Shown: piece after piece, positions 11,957 through 22,769 of the stretch | How the letters are laid out: each line of letters starts with the position of its first letter | How positions within the stretch are numbered: the first letter of the stretch is position 1 | Assembly: GCF_014356525.2 (NCBI RefSeq) | Contig: NC_052511.1 | Location: 9,692,638 to 9,756,637, forward strand | Origin: Nilaparvata lugens | Lineage: Eukaryota; Arthropoda; Insecta; Hemiptera; Delphacidae | Direction of reading: 5' to 3' | DNA length: 64,000 nt | The notes under the pieces: generated by a model | The model's database searches: none | Told to the model about the DNA's origin: nothing | What the model saw: only the letters and a program-made list of their open reading frames with translations | Program-made: the position numbers and the translations under genes

Positions 11957-13014
11957 TTTGAATTAAAAAACATTGAAAACCGAAATAAATAACAAAATTA
12001 CTCTCACTGCATATTTGAAACACTGGTTAGTATTAAAGGCTCATGCTGAACATCTTAGATTATTTGCAATTGATTTCCTTTTATGCAGTTGATATCATGT
12101 GTCAGAAAAACGTATTCCAAGAGAAAAATTCGAAAGACCATAGTCCTGGGCAAGCAATCTTCTACGACGCTATCTCAATCTTCGAGTATATCCTGAACAT
12201 TTCTACAGTTTTCCAAAGAACACTTGGCTCCAGAAAAAGCTAGGAAGATCAATTGAGACCCTAAATTGTGAACTGTTGACTGATTGTTTCCTCCGGATTG
12301 TAAATCACCTACGACATGGAACCCCTAGTTAGAAACTGCTAGAATTGCACGTGTTCTTTCAAACAAGATATTCTCCCTTTTCCCTATCTAGTCGTTGCTT
12401 TGAGCTCGAAAATAGGACAAACATACATTTTAAAAGATAGGGATAGCATCTAGTTCAAGTTTGGAACTTTAGGACAGGAATTCCTAGTGAACAAGGCTGA
12501 TGATATGATCTCAAATGGGCCATAACTCAACGCCTATTGGCATTTCACTGCTTGTCTTGTTATCTTTTTCATCTCTCTCATTTTCTGTTTTCTTTTTCTC
12601 GACTCTTCTTGGTCGCCATATTTATACGGGGTGACATCTTCTTCACAGTTCTGAGATTTTCCCTGATTAACTGTTTCTAATTATTAGCTGGTAGACATAA
12701 GTCACTACTGATCGAGAGTGTTATGTTCGTAACTGATGAGAATGATTATACTAAAATACTAAATATTAGTTTTCTTTCAAATCTGCAAATCTGTGATCTA
12801 TGAATTACCTTCATTAATTCTCAATCATTAGTCGTAATCCGATTAGGGATAATACATTCGTATCAGTAATACGTTGGACAACAGTAGAAAAAGTATGGTG
12901 TATAAGAATGATGAAAAATTCATCAACAAGATACAAATAATAGAATACTAATATTTTAGGAATATCATGAACAAGTGGGAATAGATAAAAAAAAGTAAAT
13001 TTGTATGGCTTTTG
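11957..13014. other. Unique stretch, no gene recognised
   Basis: The longest frame (12043-12243, 66 codons) has no recognisable motif. The 12.24-12.65 kb part is slightly less AT-rich. No splice-supported exon seen. Confidence 0.35.
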
Positions 13015-13245
13015 TTGGTGGGGAGTCCCTTGCGGGATGGTCCCACCGCCTGAATATAATAAATTGAAGCCGTCAATCGGCCTTACGACTGTCATACTTC
13101 AGCCGGGACCGATAATTTAACGTGCCCATCCGATAACACGGGAGTGATCTGGTTGAAAAACTTTAATTTGTTTATAAGGGGGTTTGAACCCGGGATCTTT
13201 ATGCTGCTATGCAAGCACTCTATCCACTAGACCACACGGATCACT
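13015..13245 (-). mobile_element. tRNA-derived SINE
   Basis: On the minus strand the head carries a perfect A box TGGTCTAGTGG (13224-13234) and, 33 nt on, a near-perfect B box GGTTCAAACCC (13180-13190). These are the RNA polymerase III internal promoter. The body then has the GGTCCCGGCTG..CAGTCGTAAGG block (13085-13111) shared with the fragment at 7.94 kb. The acceptor stem does not pair, so this is not a functional tRNA gene. No clear target duplication. Confidence 0.75.
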
Positions 13246-13359
13246 CAGAATAGATACTATTGGATTGATAAATGGTATTGGAAGCATTACATCTTTTACA
13301 GAGTAGATCTCGAAAATAATATTGATATGAATATTGTAATTATTATGGGAGGATAATGA

Positions 13360-13551
13360 CATAGCCACCTCTAATACAAGGCCCCGGCCTACGATATTGC
13401 AACGTCACAGTGTAGGCCTAGAATCTAATACATGATTGGTGAAAAAGATTTTAAAAAGCTCATCTTTTCCACCAATCATGTATTAGATTCTAGGCCTACA
13501 CTGCGACGTTGCAATATCGTAGGCCAGGGCCTTGTATTAGAGGTGGCTATG
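13360..13551. mobile_element. CATAGCC foldback MITE, 7-bp target duplication
   Basis: 192-bp near-perfect palindrome with arms CATAGCCACCTCTAATACAA..GGCCTAGAATCTAATACATG and complement. It is flanked by ATAATGA at 13353-13359 and 13552-13558. Related copies at 18.65 and 20.29 kb. CA-start termini with a 7-bp duplication would fit the P superfamily, though 8 bp is more usual there; the class is inference. The plus-strand frame at 13432-13677 crosses its edge and is not a gene. Confidence 0.85.
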
Positions 13552-13558
13552 ATAATGA

Positions 13559-14600
13559 TGGTAAGAACTATCCGTTTTCATAAACGATTCTTGAGAACGT
13601 TCCTTTGTCAAGCACGGTTTGTCAATGAACATCAACCATTCAGAACAGTTCTAGAACTAATTCCTTATGAATTATGATGGATTTCGATTTTTCCATGTTT
13701 CTGGTTACTAGGCAACCAAACCGTACTTAGAACAATACTTTCTCAAGAATCGTACATAATTTACGGTCCAAAATTTTAAAAGATCTCTCAATGTATCTTA
13801 GGCTCATTGTCATCTCTATTGGAAAATTTACTTGACAATTAAACGATCAAGGAAAAAATTCATACTACATCTTCAACGCGAAATTATCACGAAAGGAATA
13901 TATTTATGAAACTTGGACTTTTTTGGTGAGGGCTATCAATTATTTTATTTAAAAAGATATTTCAATTTTCAATTGATGGGAAGTTGTTTAATAATTATGG
14001 CAGGAACATGATTTACTTTTGGGCATGCGAGTAACTAACTCTTGACTAGGTTACAAAGTTGGGTGAGGATATGAAAAACTTCCAGAAAAGTATGATAAAT
14101 AATGTGCATTAATCTGGAGTTATAAAGCTTCCATTCCTTGGAAGTAAAACTGCTTTCCTCACATTAGTAGCTAATAAAACACCCATATGTATCAATTACC
14201 ACTCTCTAAATTACACAATTGAGACTACCTTCTCATTAAAAAAGTTTGGATCCAAAACTTTACAAAATATTTTTTAACTTTGGAATATTTCCTCTTAGTG
14301 CATTCTCCGAAAATTATGATCTACTGTACCGCAAGAAAAACACAGTAATGAGTAAAAAGGTTTGTTATTTCGAGTTTCTTAGAAGTCCTATGTATCATGT
14401 GTAATTGGAATAGATTGTTCAAACATAGGTATAGCGGAAGTTACTGGAGTCTAGAAATTAAGGGAACTGTTTATGATGAAGTTTTACAGGGTTCGTCCAG
14501 TTAATTTAACCAATTATAATTGAATAGAATAGAAATACATGAAGTAATACACATAGAATCAGCCATTTTGTATGAAATACAAATGTAAAAATTTGTTTTT
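13559..14600. other. AT-rich stretch, no gene recognised
   Basis: No repeat or exon was identified. Confidence 0.35.
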
Positions 14601-14880
14601 TCTAATCTATGTCATTCTAGCAGTATATTTGTGATATTTAGAGACCAGTTTGGTCGCATCAAATTACCCATCTACGTAGCTCTAGTTTTAAAATTTATAC
14701 ATACCACCCCACACAGGCTAGGCCTCGGGGCGTTTTTTGTTTTATTCATTCTTGTAAAAGAATCTTATCATTTTGTTACATCATTATTACTGTACATGAC
14801 TATGTTTAGATGATAAGAAACAGATTTTTCCTGTTATTGTACTAGTTTTTGGATGAATAAAATCGTTTTCATTTCATTTT
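14600..14880 (+). repeat. Possible LINE or gene 3' end
   Basis: It has a patch of lower AT (cacacaggctaggcctcggg) followed by TGGATGAATAAAATCGTTTTC, an AATAAA signal with a TTTCATTTCATTTTC tail. It resembles the 3' ends of truncated LINEs elsewhere in the window. A host 3' UTR cannot be excluded. Confidence 0.3.
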
Positions 14881-15004
14881 CAATTGAGAAATAAAACTCA
14901 GAGACACAAATCTTCGACGTTTTATAAGTGCAATTTCCGATTTCTTAGAAAAAAAAAGCTATGAAGATATTTGTGAATGAATATATCATGCTCAATTACG
15001 AAAA

Positions 15005-15340
15005 AATATCGGGGCACCGCGCTTCGCTCGTTATTTTTATCTATTGATAAACAGAACAAAAATTCTCTATTGATCGTGTTTATATTTCACAGCAGGCTAA
15101 ATGTCATCTTATGAATTTCGGGGATGCGATATTTTGATTTTTCATATACTCACTTTTTTAATATCCACAGCTGTTTCAGCCAAGGATGAATTATCTTTTA
15201 ATGTCGTTCAGCGAGTTTTCCCAAGGATGAGACCTAGTGCAATCGAATTTTTATATCATAAACCTACTATGTTAAACCTATGTATAAACCTACGTGTAAA
15301 TCGTTAGCGCCGTTTTCGAGATCCGTCAAACATAAGGAAC
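15005..15340 (-). repeat. GATATT-ended repeat, copy 3 (minus)
   Basis: Minus strand: block cggatctcgaaaacggcgct through attcataagatgacattta and the end cgagcg..gcggtgccccgatatt. It is closest to the subtype at 59.05 kb. The 5' part is truncated. The 68-codon plus frame at 15101-15307 lies inside it and is fortuitous. Confidence 0.65.
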
Positions 15341-15394
15341 TAATTTTTTTATTGCAGATGATTAATTGATGAAGAATATTGATGAGATGATCAA

Positions 15395-15540
15395 ACATCC
15401 ATGCCATCGGCGGGATGGCAATTGGGAATCTATATGCACAATTTCAAGTTAATCAGTTTAGTAGTTCAGACGTGTTGATGCGTCAAACATAGTTTTCCTG
15501 TACGTGTATAAGCCAGTTCTTTCCTTTATTATAGTATAGA
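15395..15540 (-). mobile_element. Helitron family B, 5' fragment
   Basis: On the minus strand it starts TCTATACTATAATAAAGGAA, AGAACTGGCTTATACACGTA and continues GACGCATCAACACGTCTGAAC. The 3' half is missing. The base before TC is A, as expected. Confidence 0.7.
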
Positions 15541-16130
15541 TGATGGAATAAGAATTGAATTTCAACCAGATCAAAATAGAATCCATACAAATTTTCAAGC
15601 ATTTGTATAGTTTCATCCAATCCCAATGTACCTAGAATACAGGTATGTGTATTATAGCTACATTGGTTTCCCCCTTGAATTAATCGATTAGCTCGTCTAG
15701 TCAATTAATTTAGTCTAGTCGTTTAATCCCACGCAAAATTTTCACACACATCACATAATTTTCTCATCATTTGTATACTTTTTCGCCACGAATTCCCTCA
15801 ATGTAATATGATATTTGCTCATTACATTCCTCCACAAGTTCCATCTTCCCCTCTTTCTTCTTCCTCTTCAATTCGATATCCTCCTCACCGTCCTCCACTC
15901 CTTGATGCATTTGCAAGAAAAGAAAGGGGAAATAACATTGTTATCGATGTGTAGGAGTTGGTGGGGGCGAGTGTGTAGGAGTAGGGGTGAGGGAGACTGC
16001 AGCCTTATGTTGAGTTTATGGGCCATTTGAAGCCCGAGGCGCTTCCTCCTTATGAAATGATAAACGTGTTTTCATATGTAATGCATTTTGTATCTCCTTT
16101 ATTGCAGGGTTTGAGAGGCGGGTCCTATCG
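15541..16130. other. Unique stretch, no gene recognised
   Basis: It contains a small imperfect hairpin (gtacctagaatac..gtattatagctac, 15627-15662) and pyrimidine-rich sequence at 15830-15900. The frame at 15815-16030 is low-complexity. Confidence 0.35.
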
Positions 16131-16490
16131 GATCTCGTAAATAGGAGAAGCCGCCACTAAATCAGTCGTGAGGGTAGCTGCACATCCCTCAGCTCCAGAT
16201 GAGGAGAATAGGAGAAAAATACGATAGAATAAGGATAAAAATAAAAGAGGAAGTTGGGACGGATGTTCTTCTTATCATCGAAACAGCCCCCCAACCCAAC
16301 CAGCCACCTCCTTTTCACAAGAAGCTACTGTACGTTTTGAAAGTACGCTGCTCCTCTCTTATCGAAAGAAGAAGCCACCGAAAGGCTGCGAGGCAAATTC
16401 ATTGCAGCTACCTTCCCTGCTCAGCCTCCCTCGTATATTATAACTTTTTGCTGTCCAAAGAGTGCCAAGACGTAGCTGTCTGAGTTGAGT
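16131..16490. other. Less AT-rich unique segment with 94-codon plus frame
   Basis: The frame at 16199-16483 encodes a basic protein starting MRRIGEKYDRIRIKIKEEVG with no family I recognise. Its higher GC than the surroundings could mark an exon or a conserved non-coding element. Codon structure is unconvincing and no upstream promoter or splice pair stands out. Confidence 0.25.
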
Positions 16491-17237
16491 GAGAGGACTG
16501 TTATAAATTGGTGAGTGTCTCATGCATTAGGCTCAAGTATTTTGATTCTGTGTAATGGATCCTTGTCGGTTAAAGCAGAATAATCTATGGAGAATTTTAT
16601 GTATGGAGTGGATGATGAGGAGTGATCGAATGTGATGAAGAATCTATTCATTTCATGGAGAAATTCCAAATAAGAGATTTGAAACGTCTAGAATAGTACT
16701 CTATAGAGCACTCCAATTGATTAATGAGACATTATTATTTATTCAAGATTTATATTTGCTAGACATAGATATATTTCCTAGACAAGATATATATCATTTC
16801 CTAGACATTGATTATGTATAGGGAATGAATGAGGATGAAATATAGTTGGAGTCGGGTGAAAAATATGATTACAGTACGTATATGCATGTGCAACGTACTC
16901 ATCCTTCATACATCGTATTTTATATATTCATTTATTTGACAATCACAAATTATTATTACAATATAATATGATTGGGAGAAGGCAACAAGCATAACCCAAA
17001 ACTGTCATTCTCCCAAATTTTTATGTATGGAAGTTTCGAAAAAAGAAGTTACCCGTATTTCACATTTTCGATATAAGTCCTTTATTATGCAATTTTACAA
17101 GCTATGAATTCACATATTATGAATTAATGTAGATGGCCCTAATGAGTATTTGAGGTATTCTGGAATCTGTGTAGTGTTCAGTGCAAAATACTTATGAGTG
17201 ATTGAAAATTGAAAAAAAAATTCAAATTTCGGATATT
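16491..17237. other. AT-rich stretch; inverse LINE-tail-like block
   Basis: At 16.92-17.01 kb, tcatttatttgacaatcaca..caagcataacccaaaactgtc resembles the complement of the TTTTGGG tail motif. Otherwise nothing recognised. Confidence 0.3.
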
Positions 17238-17276
17238 GGATCATATGACATAAAATAATTTTTTTGGTGAGTTCTA

Positions 17277-17960
17277 TCTATATATATAAAAGCGAAATGG
17301 CACTCACTCACTGACTGACTCACTCACTCACTCACTCACTCACTCGCATAACTAAAATCTACCGGACCAAAAACGTTCAAATTTGGTAAATATGTTCAGT
17401 TGGCCCTTTAGAGGCACACTAAGAAATCTTTTGGCAATATTTTAACTCTAAGGGTTGTTTTTAAGGTTTAAAGTTCGTCTTTTAGCATGTATATTCTTCT
17501 TCTCCCAATCTCTTAATTATAACTGAAATTTCCATATCATATGTTACTATAGAACTATAATCTAGATAGAGTACCTCTTCGAAACAGTTGTTAACTGGCA
17601 ACTAAATAATAATTTTTTCAGGTTGGCATTAAGTTGAGTTGACTTTGTTAGGTTGGCACCAAGTTGAAGATTTAAATGCATTTATCGCGGAAAAATTGAT
17701 TGGGCACTGCTACTTCAATCCTGGGAATATTATGTTACTAGAAGTCAGGCTCGCTTCGCTCGCCATATCCGTTTAGCCAGCCGTTTAGTCTGGACCCCCG
17801 ACTGGATTGTCTTAACATTATGATAAAAATGCCCAAACGAAAAATGCAGGCGAGCGAAGCGAGCCTGCTGATCTTATTCTTGGACGATCCAGTCGGGTGT
17901 CCAGGGGGCGGAGCACCCTGGCTAGACGGATATGGCGAGCGAAGCGAGCCTGACGGCTAG
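17277..17960 (+). mobile_element. Non-autonomous Helitron, family A, copy 2
   Basis: 684 bp, TCTATATATATAAAAGCG to GACGGCTAG. Three GNA-capped hairpins lie in the last ~120 bp. The host reads ..gagttcta|tttccacat.., and the paralogous unit at 19575-19595 has exactly this uninterrupted sequence. Insertion was therefore between A and T with no duplication. Confidence 0.93.
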
Positions 17961-18652
17961 TTTCCACATATAATTATTCTTTAGGATTTTCTGAGAGAAA
18001 TTATGCATGAGACATTATCATTATCTCTTGTGCTTTGGATGTATTCCTACAATTATTCAAATAAACCTCTGCATTCATGCCGAATTCGGCTTGCCAGTTC
18101 AGACAAAAACAACCGCCAGTTGTAGGGTTAAGATTCCACTCTTCACTTTAAAAAGTTCAAATTTCACTTATTCAAAATTATGACTAAACTAAAAAAAATA
18201 ATTTTGATATTTTTAAAAACTAATTAAAGACAAAAATTTGTTCAAAAAAGAGCATTTACTCTCAGGGAGGCAAAATGTCCTTAATTAAATTTATATTCTA
18301 CCTCTGTAATGTAATATCAATGTCCATGAGAAATTATTGATACAATAAGATATTGAGAAAAATTGAGTTACTTCAACTACTTCTGCTTGAACTGCCATAT
18401 AGCACATCACTATGGTTTCATAGGTCGAGACATTCTAAAATTATAGGATGCTAAATTTTCCTAATTTAAGTTTATAGTGATCACAATAAACTTCTTTTGT
18501 AATTGGAAAAAAGGAATTTCTGTATTAATTTGTATCCACTTACTGTCTAATTCATGTCCAAGATTGATCATTAAAAATCGTTACAATAAGAAATTTAACT
18601 AAATTGAGTTACTTTTGAACTACTTTTGCTTGAGCTGCCATATCACTATGGG

Positions 18653-18808
18653 CATAGCCACCTCTAATACAAGGCCCCGGGCCTACGATATTGCAACGTC
18701 GCAGCGTAGGCCTAGAATCTAATGCAATCATGATTGGTGAAAAAGATCAGCTGGTATTTTTTAAAATCTTTTTCACCAATCATGTATTAGATTCTAGGCC
18801 TACACTGC
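18653..18808. mobile_element. CATAGCC MITE, truncated at right
   Basis: It begins CATAGCCACCTCTAATACAA after cactatggg and runs through the palindrome centre (gatcagctggtattttttaa) to ctaggcctacactgc. The right end is missing because the nested retroposon and then the TACTTTCC element follow. Confidence 0.8.
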
Positions 18809-18928
18809 TTATTTTCATGATAAGTTTCATTCCACATGGATGCAAATAACAACTTTTCTTTCCTCTAGTATTGTTAATGTGATCTAGTATAATGTTGATG
18901 GCTTAATATATACTATATTATTTTTTTT

Positions 18929-19079
18929 TACTTTCCTTGCCCTATTACCATAGGTAAGGAAAGTATTGCTTTCCGAAAAAAATTAAGGTACTCCAATTTC
19001 TAAATTCCTATACGTTTCAAGGTCCCCTGAGTCCAAAAAACTGGATTTTGGGTATTGGTCTGTATGTGTGTGTGTGTGT

Positions 19080-19115
<36 letters not shown>

Positions 19116-19539
19116 AGTGTATGTGCGTCTGTGTACACGATATCTCATCTTCCAATTAACGGAATGACTTGAAATTTGGAACTTAAGGTCCTTTCACTAT
19201 AAGGATCCGACACGAGCAATTTCAATCGAATTCAATTCAAGATGGCGGCTACAATAGCGAAAATGTTGTAAAAAACAGGGTTTTTCATGATTTTCTCGAA
19301 AATGGCTCCAACGATTTTGATCAAATTCATACCTAAAGTAGTATAGTCATCGATAAGCTCTATCAACTGCCACAAGTCCCATATCTGTATAAATTTCAGG
19401 AGCTCCGCCCCATCAATGCAGATAGATTCCCAATTATCAGGCTTCAGATACAATTGAAACAAAAAAAATCAAGTGGGGTACCTTAATTTTTTCGGAAAGC
19501 AATACTTTCCTTAACTATGGTAATAGGGCAAGGAAAGTA
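18929..19539 (+). mobile_element. TACTTTCC-terminated repeat element, full copy
   Basis: Long terminal inverted repeats, TACTTTCCTTGCCCTATTAC.. and its complement. Each is itself a foldback (tactttcctt..aaggaaagta). The interior has a (GT)n run at 19060-19111 and a block related to 62.5-63.0 kb (aagatggcggc..gttgtaaaaa). It lies exactly between two duplicated units with no target duplication, as expected if it took part in the duplication. The minus frame 19232-19462 is discussed in findings. Confidence 0.8.
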
Positions 19540-19541
19540 AA

Positions 19542-20550
19542 TGGATCATATGACATAAAATAATTTTTTTGGTGAGTTCTATTTCCACATATTATAATAA
19601 TTATTCTTTAGGAATTTCTGAGAGAGAAGATGCATGATACATTATCTCATGTGCTTTGGATGTATTCCTACAATTATTCAAATCAACCTCTGCATACATG
19701 CCGAATTCGGCTTGCCAGCTCAGACAAAAACAACCGCTAGTTGTAGGGTTAAGATTCCACTCTTCACTTTAAAAAGTTCAAATTTCACTTATCAAAATTA
19801 ATGACCAAACTAAAAAAAAATTAATTTTGATATTTTTAAAAACTAATAAAGAAAAAAATTTGTTCAAAAAAGAGCATTCACTCTCAGGGAGGCAAAATTT
19901 CCTTCATCAAATTTATATTCTTCCTCTGTAATGTAATATTAATGTCCATGAGAAATTGATACAATAAGATATTGAGCAAAATTAAGTTACTTCAACTACT
20001 TCTGCTTGAACTGCCATATAGCACATCACTATGGTTTCATAGGTCGAGAAACATTCAGTCTAGCATTCTAAAATTATAGGATGCTAAATTTTCCTAATTT
20101 AAGTTTATAGTGATCACAATAAACTTCTTTTGTAATTGGAAAAAAGGAATTTCTGTATTAATTTGTATCCACTTACTGTCTAATTCATGTCCAAGATTGA
20201 TCATTAAAAATCGTTACAATAAGAAATTTAACTAAATTGAGTTACTTTTGAACTACTTTTGCTTGAGCTGCCATATCACTATGGGCATAGCCACCTCTAA
20301 TACGGCTACGATATTGCAACGTCGCAGCGTAGGCCTAGAATCTAATGCAATCATGATTGGTGAAAAAGATCAGCTGGTATTTTTTAAAATCTTTTTCACC
20401 AATCATGTATTAGATTCTAGGCCTACACTGCCTACTTTCATGATAAGTTTCATTCCACATGGATGCAAATAACAACTTTTCTTTCCTCCAGTATTGCTAA
20501 TGTGATCTAGTATAATGTTGATGGCTTAATATATATACTATATTATTTTC
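19542..20550 (+). repeat. Tandem duplication, unit 2 (empty Helitron site)
   Basis: Matches 17238-18925 minus the Helitron. It carries ggtgagttctatttccacat, the unoccupied target. It contains the 5' part of the complete CATAGCC MITE at 20286. Confidence 0.9.
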
Positions 20551-20739
20551 TTTAATATTTGTAATTGATCAATACTAGTGCAGAACTGTACAATAATTAT
20601 CATTTATCTCTCAAGTTTGATTTAATTTTATTGTCAATTTTTGTAAATGTTACCATAGGCAACAGCCTAGTAACAATTATCAATAAATATATCTATATCT
20701 ACACTGCGACGTTGCAATATCGTATTAGAGGTGGCTATG
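20286..20739. mobile_element. CATAGCC MITE with nested retroposon
   Basis: Left terminus at 20286 and right terminus GGTGGCTATG at 20739. Flanks ctatggg and ctatggt are a 7-bp target duplication with one mismatch. The right arm is interrupted at ctacactgc by an insert (20432-20697). Confidence 0.8.
20432..20697 (+). mobile_element. Short retroposon nested in the MITE, 8-9-bp target duplication
   Basis: It is bordered by ctacactgc on both sides and ends caataaatatatctatat, an AATAAA signal with a short tail. It begins cctactttcatgataagttt. Unit 1 carries its start too, so it predates the duplication. No ORF of note. Confidence 0.55.
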
Positions 20740-20864
20740 CTATGGTTTTATAAACTTCACAATGAACATCATTGGTAATTGGGAAAGAGGAATTCCTGTA
20801 TTTGTCTTCATCTACAGCCTAGGCATGGAATTTAAATGAGGATCAAAAAACTTGTGTGAGGACA

Positions 20865-21026
20865 AAAGACTGGAAAATGAGGCAAAATACTTAAATACTT
20901 GAAAAGCCGCACATAACCTTTATTTGGACAGTTTATTTTATGAAATTGGGATGAAAAAAAGTTTTGGTCTGTAGTCTGTTTCTTTGTCCTTAAGTTGATT
21001 GTAAATGATGAATAAATAAATAAATA
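20865..21026 (+). repeat. LINE 3' tail
   Basis: Contains cgcacataacctttatttgg, acagtttattttatg, aaagttttggtctgtagtctg and ends atgaataaataaataaata. It matches the general TTTTGGGC-type tail. A palindromic element is inserted at its 3' end. Confidence 0.5.
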
Positions 21027-21258
21027 ACACACTTTTTTATGTATTTGAACATGACATGCATTCAATTATTAAGTAAATGATTAAAAACATCTACTTACTG
21101 ACTGAAGTACTTTCAATCATCTAGCGATCATTTTCAACATTGAAACATTGAAAATGATCGCTAGATGATTGGAAGTACTTCAGTCAGTGAGTGGAAGTCT
21201 TTAATCATTTACTTAATAATTGACTGCATGTCATGTTCAAATACATAAAAAAGTGTGT
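21027..21258. mobile_element. Near-perfect palindromic element, TA target duplication
   Basis: Arms of ~112 bp: ACACACTTTTTTATGTATTT..CTAGCGATCATTTTCAA and the complement around a tiny centre near 21140. TA flanks both sides (21025-21026, 21259-21260), as for Tc1/mariner-type elements. No ORF. Confidence 0.75.
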
Positions 21259-21327
21259 TAAAACAAAGAAACCATCACCTTTAAATAAATAAGTTTACTA
21301 TCTGAATGGTTATACTATTTAGGATAT

Positions 21328-21811
21328 ACTCATAGGGATGATATCCATTTTTGAAATTTGAATTCCTATTGGAAAAAATTCTTGATAATTGTTATCAGTC
21401 CCCAACTAACAGTAGGTTGTATCCTACATCTCATCTGAGACTTTTCTAGAGGTAGAAGTACAGCATTCTTATCCGCATACATGCTGCGGTCCAAAGAAAA
21501 ACCAATTTCGCGGTGTATAGAAAAGTTATATATTCTTCCCTTCTCTCCAAACTTCCAGTATCGCTTCGTGATCCATCCATGGACCTCTGCAAGCGGCAAC
21601 CCCCTTCCAACTCCCCACCACCCCGAAACATCCACTTCTATTTTTCCCGCTATCTTCGTGATAGTCAATCCATCTTCCATCCCCTTCCCTCTTCTTCTTC
21701 CTCCTCGGCCTTTGTCCCTTATTTCCACTAGCAGCGGACGATGTGACACCTTGAAATAATGGCTTGCCTTGCGCCACACTTCCACCAACCCCCACCCTAG
21801 AATAACTCCCC
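21328..21811 (+). repeat. 484-bp direct duplication, copy A
   Basis: It matches 22770-23254 closely and is less AT-rich than its surroundings. Open frames exist on both strands in both copies (for example 21366-21788 minus, 140 codons). A 1-nt length difference at the cttctt run near 21695 and replacement changes (tatcgc versus ttcgc) argue against coding constraint. Function unknown. Confidence 0.75.
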
Positions 21812-21955
21812 AAGTATTGCTTTCCGAAAAAAATTAAGGTACCCCAATTTCTAAATTTCTCTACGTTTCAAGGTCTCCTGAGTCCAAAAAAGTGGTTTTT
21901 GGGTATTGGTCTGTATGTATGTGTATGTGTGTATGTCTGTGAACTCCGAAAAAGC
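21812..21955 (+). repeat. Fragment of the TACTTTCC element
   Basis: The sequence aagtattgctttccgaaaaa..ctgagtccaaaaaagtgg..gtattggtctgtatgtatgt matches the left part of 18929-19539. The terminal foldback and the right half are missing. Confidence 0.7.
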
Positions 21956-22229
21956 GTTTTTTGTAAGACAAAATACGAGATTTCCGTATTTTCTTTCGTG
22001 TACAGCCCACACACAGAAATTATTTTTCAAATTAGTCAATATTCTACAATATCAAGAGTGAATTTGAATATGTAATAGGGATTTTTACTTGGCCAAAAGA
22101 CTACAAAATTAGTCAAAAAGACTTGAAGTTCACCACCTGGACGGTCATAGTCCATAGTGTGTGATAAGTTCTGAATAGTGTGTTTGTCTTTTCGGTCCCA
22201 AAATTTTATAGTTTTTTCAAAATTTAGAA

Positions 22230-22495
22230 TTTTCCAATTATTTGTAATTAATTTAATTCAATTTAGGAGTATTTTTTAATTTGAAAATGATTTTTATGTG
22301 TATGGTTTGAAAATGATTTTTGTAAATTGAGTGTGTAATTGAAGAATTTTGAAGTGACACACATAACCTCTAGCTACATTTGGACTGTTGTATAAATTAG
22401 AATTGGAACTGTTTTGGGCGTAAGTTAGCCAGTGGTATTTTTCTGTGAGTTGTTTAATTCTGAATGATCAAATAAATAAAATGAATATCTCAATG
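22230..22495 (+). repeat. LINE 3' UTR and tail
   Basis: Matches 45.93-46.06 plus 46.74-46.83 kb: aattgagtgtgtaattgaag, acacataacct, catttggactgttgtataaa, ttgggcgtaagttagcc, and the tail aaataaataaaatg. It serves as the empty-site reference for the Helitron at 46058. Confidence 0.6.
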
Positions 22496-22530
22496 AAGTC
22501 ATTAGTATATCTCTTCTGAATTTTCTCAAG

Positions 22531-22750
22531 GCCAGACGACATTCTTGGATTGGAAACATAATAAGACACGACGCATTCACGTCAAGTATTCTGGAAGGTA
22601 CAGTTGATGGACAAAGGGGTCGTTGTCTTACCCCGGCTACAGTATTTAAGACAAATGACGAATGATCTGGGTGCTATGAGCTATGAACAATGGAAGAGAG
22701 TAGCAATGGACAGATTTAGATGGAAGGCTGCCAACCAATCAAACGATTGA
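22531..22750 (+). pseudogene. LINE ORF2 C-terminus, frameshifted relic
   Basis: Translation gives ARRHSWIGNIIRHDAFTSS, ILEGTVDGQRGR. After a frameshift near 22628-22640 it gives RLQYLRQMTNDLGAMSYEQW, KRVAMDRFRWKAANQSND and a stop at 22748-22750. This is the pattern of the region C-terminal to the reverse transcriptase in non-LTR elements (W.GHI.R.D.....ILEG...G.RGR..). Only the last ~70 codons survive; it is 5' truncated and inactive. The clade (RTE, CR1 or other) cannot be fixed here. Confidence 0.8.
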
Positions 22751-22769
22751 GCTGAGCTGTAAGAAGAAG

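Larger units (their letters stand above)
17238..18925 (+). repeat. Tandem duplication, unit 1 (contains a Helitron)
   Basis: From tggatcatatgacataaaat onward the sequence matches 19542-20550 almost base for base once the Helitron at 17277-17960 is removed. It ends at ctatattatttt, where a TACTTTCC element starts. It includes the left part of a CATAGCC MITE (18653-18808). Non-coding. Confidence 0.9.

Noticed and set aside
13180..13245. A tRNA gene on the minus strand
   Set aside because: A and B boxes are present, but the acceptor stem does not pair and a SINE body follows, so it is a SINE head.
19060..19115. (GT)n as an independent feature, also (CA)n at 62842-62916
   Set aside because: Both are internal parts of TACTTTCC elements.
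21366..21788. 140-codon minus frame as a protein gene
   Set aside because: The paralogous copy has a 1-nt indel and replacement changes within the shared region.
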